This document shows positions 61,941 through 64,000 of a DNA stretch of 64,000 bases, piece by piece. Where the stretch lies: assembly GCA_026647215.1 (NCBI GenBank), contig JAPKHC010000005.1:1-64000 (forward strand), read 5' to 3'. The position numbers and the translations under genes were made by a program. The notes below the pieces were generated by a model. The model worked only from the letters and a program-made list of their open reading frames with translations, made no database searches and was not told the origin of the DNA. The first letter of the stretch is position 1; every line of letters begins with the position of its first letter. This DNA comes from F1-120-MAGs118 sp013360535. Its GTDB lineage: Bacteria; Planctomycetota; UBA1135; GCA-002686595.

Positions 61941-63103
61941 TCGCTCCACAGCTTGATCGAGTCGGCGAAAGTGCCTGCCTGTTCGCGAATCACCTGGAAC
62001 TGCCCGGTGTTTTCCGCGTACTTGAAGCTCGTCCACGGGATGCCCGCGCGTTCGATCGCCGCGACGGCCATCGGCTGGTCGAGCAGCGCCGGATCGCAGA
62101 AGCTCGGCGCGCAGAAGATCACGCCTTCGGCGCCGCTGCGCTCGACACGCTCGACGAGCGCCTGCCCCTTCACTTGTTCGTCGATGTAGCGGATCGGGCT
62201 CGCGATGCCTTGCTTGAGGTAGGCCAGCACAAGGTCCGCGAGCGGGTCCGCGCCGTCCGCGCGCACGTCGCCCGTGATCCAGCGGTGCACCTGCACGAAG
62301 TCGTCGTCGACGATGTAACAGCCGGCGCGTTCGAGCGTGCGCAAGAGCCCCAGCGGCGGTTGCTCGCAGAAAGATCCCGCGAGCAGCACGCGCGCCTGAT
62401 CCATGCTGCGTCGATCCTCGTCGGCGAGCACGGCCGCGCGATAGTCGCGCAACATCACGGTGTGTTCCTCGACCGGAAGCACGTTGCCCGCGCGCAGGAG
62501 CAGGTACAGCTCGTGCGTCGGCACGCGCCACGGCTCCTCGATGCGCAGCGAGTAGAGCCCCTCGACGAGCGCGCGGTTCTCGTTGTAGGCGGCGATCGAC
62601 TTGCGCAACGCGGCCGGCTCGAGCTTGCGCGCGCCACGCCGATGCAGCTCCTCCGCGATCTCTTCCAGTTCGCGCCGGTAGAACTGCCCGCCGACGTTGG
62701 CGTCAAAATCCTGCGGAACGTCGAGGTAGTGCGAGTACTTCTCGGGGAACTGCATCTTCCACATCCCCGACAGGTTGCGGATGACGTCGCAGGTCGCCGG
62801 AAACAGCATGCCGTCGAGACTGTCGAGCGCGCCGTTGAGGCCGAGCTCGATCGTGCTCCGTGGCAAGTGGCAGATGTAGCTCTGGTAGTACGCGTCGCCG
62901 CGAATGATCTCGAGGTCGTCGCCGGCGCCCATGACACCGACCGGCAGCACGCCCATCGCGTGCAGCAGCTCGCGCGGCACGTACACCGGCATGAAGCCGA
63001 TCGCGAGGCCGCCGTTGCGCTTCTTCCACTCGCTCACGGCGGTGAAGCGCAGGTCGCGGTAGAGCTCTTCCGCCCGCCCGAGAAGTTGTTCGAGACCGGT
63101 CAT
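61937..63103 (-). CDS. bcrC: Benzoyl-CoA reductase, catalytic subunit C (BcrC-like)
   Basis: A 388-residue subunit of the same family. IGFMPVYVPRELLHAMGVLPVG is the family start; YICHLPRSTIELGLNG, FPATCDVIRNLSGMW and LLAGSFCEQPPL carry conserved Cys. It pairs with BcrB to form the catalytic half of the reductase. The ATG lies 4 nt inside the hydratase gene (ATGA overlap). Order C-B-A-D is that of known class I BCR operons. Without alignment I cannot say whether it belongs to the Thauera, Azoarcus (Bzd) or Rhodopseudomonas (Bad) subtype. Confidence 0.92.
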   Translation of the reverse strand: MTGLEQLLGRAEELYRDLRFTAVSEWKKRNGGLAIGFMPVYVPRELLHAMGVLPVGVMGAGDDLEIIRGDAYYQSYICHLPRSTIELGLNGALDSLDGMLFPATCDVIRNLSGMWKMQFPEKYSHYLDVPQDFDANVGGQFYRRELEEIAEELHRRGARKLEPAALRKSIAAYNENRALVEGLYSLRIEEPWRVPTHELYLLLRAGNVLPVEEHTVMLRDYRAAVLADEDRRSMDQARVLLAGSFCEQPPLGLLRTLERAGCYIVDDDFVQVHRWITGDVRADGADPLADLVLAYLKQGIASPIRYIDEQVKGQALVERVERSGAEGVIFCAPSFCDPALLDQPMAVAAIERAGIPWTSFKYAENTGQFQVIREQAGTFADSIKLWSE

Positions 63104-63873
63104 GAGTTGCTCCAGTTCGGCGCGCGCTTCTCGAGGAAGGCGCGAATGCCCTCGGTCGCGTCGTGCGTCGCCATCAGCTCGCGCAAGTAGCTCGCCTCGA
63201 GGCGGTCGAGCTCGGCGAAGAAGTGCTCGTGGTGGCGCGCCCGCAGCGCCTTGAGCGCGTGAGCGAGGCTCGCCGCGGAGTGCCGCAAGAGCTGCTCGCT
63301 CGCGTACTTCAACGCCGCCGCTTCCGGATCGTCGGCGAGCTCGTCGACCAGTCCGATCCGGCGCGCTTCCTCCGCACCCACGCTGCGCCCCGACAGGCAC
63401 AGGTCCTCCGCCGCCGCGCGTCCGACGCGCTCGGGAAGGACGAGGGACGCCACTGGAGCAAACACGCCGAGCACGATCTCCGGCTGGCCGAGCTTCGCGT
63501 CGGGCGCCGCGAACACGCGCTGGCAGAAACTCGCGAGTTCGAGCCCGCCGCCGAGGCACTGGCCGCGCACGGCCGCGAGCACCGGCACCCCGCTGGCCGC
63601 TATCGCGCGGAAAAGGCCGTGAAAACTGCGCAACATGCTCGCCACGGTCTCCGGCAGGTGCTCCTGCACCGAAGCGCCGAACGAGAAGTGCGGACCGGAG
63701 TGCGACAGCACGATCACCTTCAGTCCCGCCGTCTCGCGCGCCTCGACGAACACGCGGCAGAGCGCCTCGGTCATCGCCGCATCGATCACATTGGCCTTGG
63801 GGCGATCGAGGCGCACGAGCCACAGACCCTCGCGCTTCTCGACCTTCACCGGACTCTCGACGGTCGTGTTCAC
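63100..63873 (-). CDS. dch: Cyclohexa-1,5-dienecarbonyl-CoA hydratase-like enoyl-CoA hydratase (Dch)
   Basis: A 257-residue crotonase-fold enzyme. The oxyanion-hole segments are HFSFGASVQEHLPE and RGQCLGGGLELASFC. The SFGASVQEHLP stretch is typical of dienoyl-CoA hydratases next to BCR genes (Dch, DzdW-type), which add water to the diene made by BCR. Placed directly before bcrC with 4-nt overlap. GTG start at 63873, overlapping the upstream GNAT stop (GTGA). A general enoyl-CoA hydratase role cannot be excluded from sequence alone. Confidence 0.85.
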   Translation of the reverse strand: MNTTVESPVKVEKREGLWLVRLDRPKANVIDAAMTEALCRVFVEARETAGLKVIVLSHSGPHFSFGASVQEHLPETVASMLRSFHGLFRAIAASGVPVLAAVRGQCLGGGLELASFCQRVFAAPDAKLGQPEIVLGVFAPVASLVLPERVGRAAAEDLCLSGRSVGAEEARRIGLVDELADDPEAAALKYASEQLLRHSAASLAHALKALRARHHEHFFAELDRLEASYLRELMATHDATEGIRAFLEKRAPNWSNS

Positions 63874-64000
63874 GTCTGTCTCTCCTGCAGGGGCAACTCG
63901 AGCTGGACGAACGGGCCGCCGACGAAGCCGCTGGCCCGGAAGAACGAGAGGACGGGGACGTCGTTGCGCGCGACCATGGTCCGCACCTTGGCGACGCCGA
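63870..64000 (-). CDS. GNAT-family acetyltransferase, C-terminal part (cut by window edge)
   Basis: The minus strand at the window edge encodes the last 42 residues of a protein: KVRTMVARNDVPVLSFFRAS, then GFVGGPFVQLELPLQ and a TGA at 63870-63872. The text LSFFRASGF plus an acidic/hydrophobic last strand is the end of a GNAT fold, similar to the GNAT at 57216 (AFFHRSGF). It overlaps the dch GTG by GTGA, so it is part of the same operon. The rest lies outside the window. Confidence 0.7.
   Translation of the reverse strand, partial: GVAKVRTMVARNDVPVLSFFRASGFVGGPFVQLELPLQERQT

Noticed and set aside
59568..62189. An 873-codon plus-strand frame opposite bcrA and bcrB
   Set aside because: The minus-strand genes have clear catalytic motifs and overlapping junctions; the antisense product has none.
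1..64000. CRISPR array, rRNA, tRNA or integrase genes
   Set aside because: No regularly spaced short repeats, conserved rRNA segments, tRNA cloverleaf or integrase/transposase motifs were noticed on either strand. The only tandem repeat (29966-30180) has 100-bp units without variable spacers.

Overview
The window is a 64 kb piece of a very GC-rich bacterial chromosome (estimated near 70% G+C). It has about 58 intact genes, no rRNA or tRNA gene and no CRISPR array. The gene content points to a diderm, probably a member of Planctomycetota: secreted FG-GAP and propeller proteins, an ECF sigma factor fused through a membrane helix to carboxypeptidase-regulatory-like repeats, paired secreted squalene-cyclase-like proteins, and lipoproteins with clear lipoboxes. 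The phylum is an inference from gene content, not a measured placement. Several monocistronic genes have a TAnnnT box 6-8 nt before the start codon and no Shine-Dalgarno sequence, which suggests frequent leaderless transcription.

Layout. 1-353: hairpin-rich DNA and the possible 3' end of a gene. 353-10118: HAD phosphatase, NHL propeller, DUF4177 plus M1 peptidase, an RluB/M16/M16 operon, and a thioredoxin-fold protein whose first active-site Cys codon is an in-frame TGA (probable selenoprotein). 10214-19073: a minus-strand operon of eight overlapping genes, read as recN, two RDD membrane proteins, SpoIIM-like, DUF4129, DUF4350, MoxR, DUF58. 19191-29899: housekeeping and metabolic genes (EEP hydrolase, old yellow enzyme, acyltransferase 3, DUF3500 with a 49-residue DUF2256 gene, D-threonine aldolase-like enzyme, ArsC-type phosphatase, squalene-cyclase-like protein, NagA, RsmD). 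29966-30180: a 100-bp tandem repeat made of hairpins. 30174-36390: coiled-coil lipoprotein, second squalene-cyclase-like protein, pdxJ-dapA, DUF2752 protein, and a frameshifted ArnT-like glycosyltransferase gene. 36433-43383: sigma/carrier fusion, DUF1801, sulfotransferase, ClpB. 43388-45283: a small accessory block (trypsin-like protein, DUF433/DUF5615 pair) that ends in a degraded copy of part of clpB. 45674-55291: five secreted proteins, two sharing a Cys-containing C-terminal module and two with calcium-loop FG-GAP repeats. 55304-56632: a pair of membrane proteins of unknown function.

56818-64000 is one minus-strand operon. In order of transcription it reads: GNAT (cut by the window edge), dienoyl-CoA hydratase, bcrC, bcrB, bcrA, bcrD, SDR dehydrogenase, GNAT, Rrf2 regulator. 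It carries all four subunits of a class I ATP-dependent benzoyl-CoA reductase plus the next enzyme of the pathway, so the organism probably dearomatizes benzoyl-CoA under anoxic or microoxic conditions. The BCR operon, the probable Sec-thioredoxin, the sigma-factor fusion and the shared C-terminal module are the most interesting parts.
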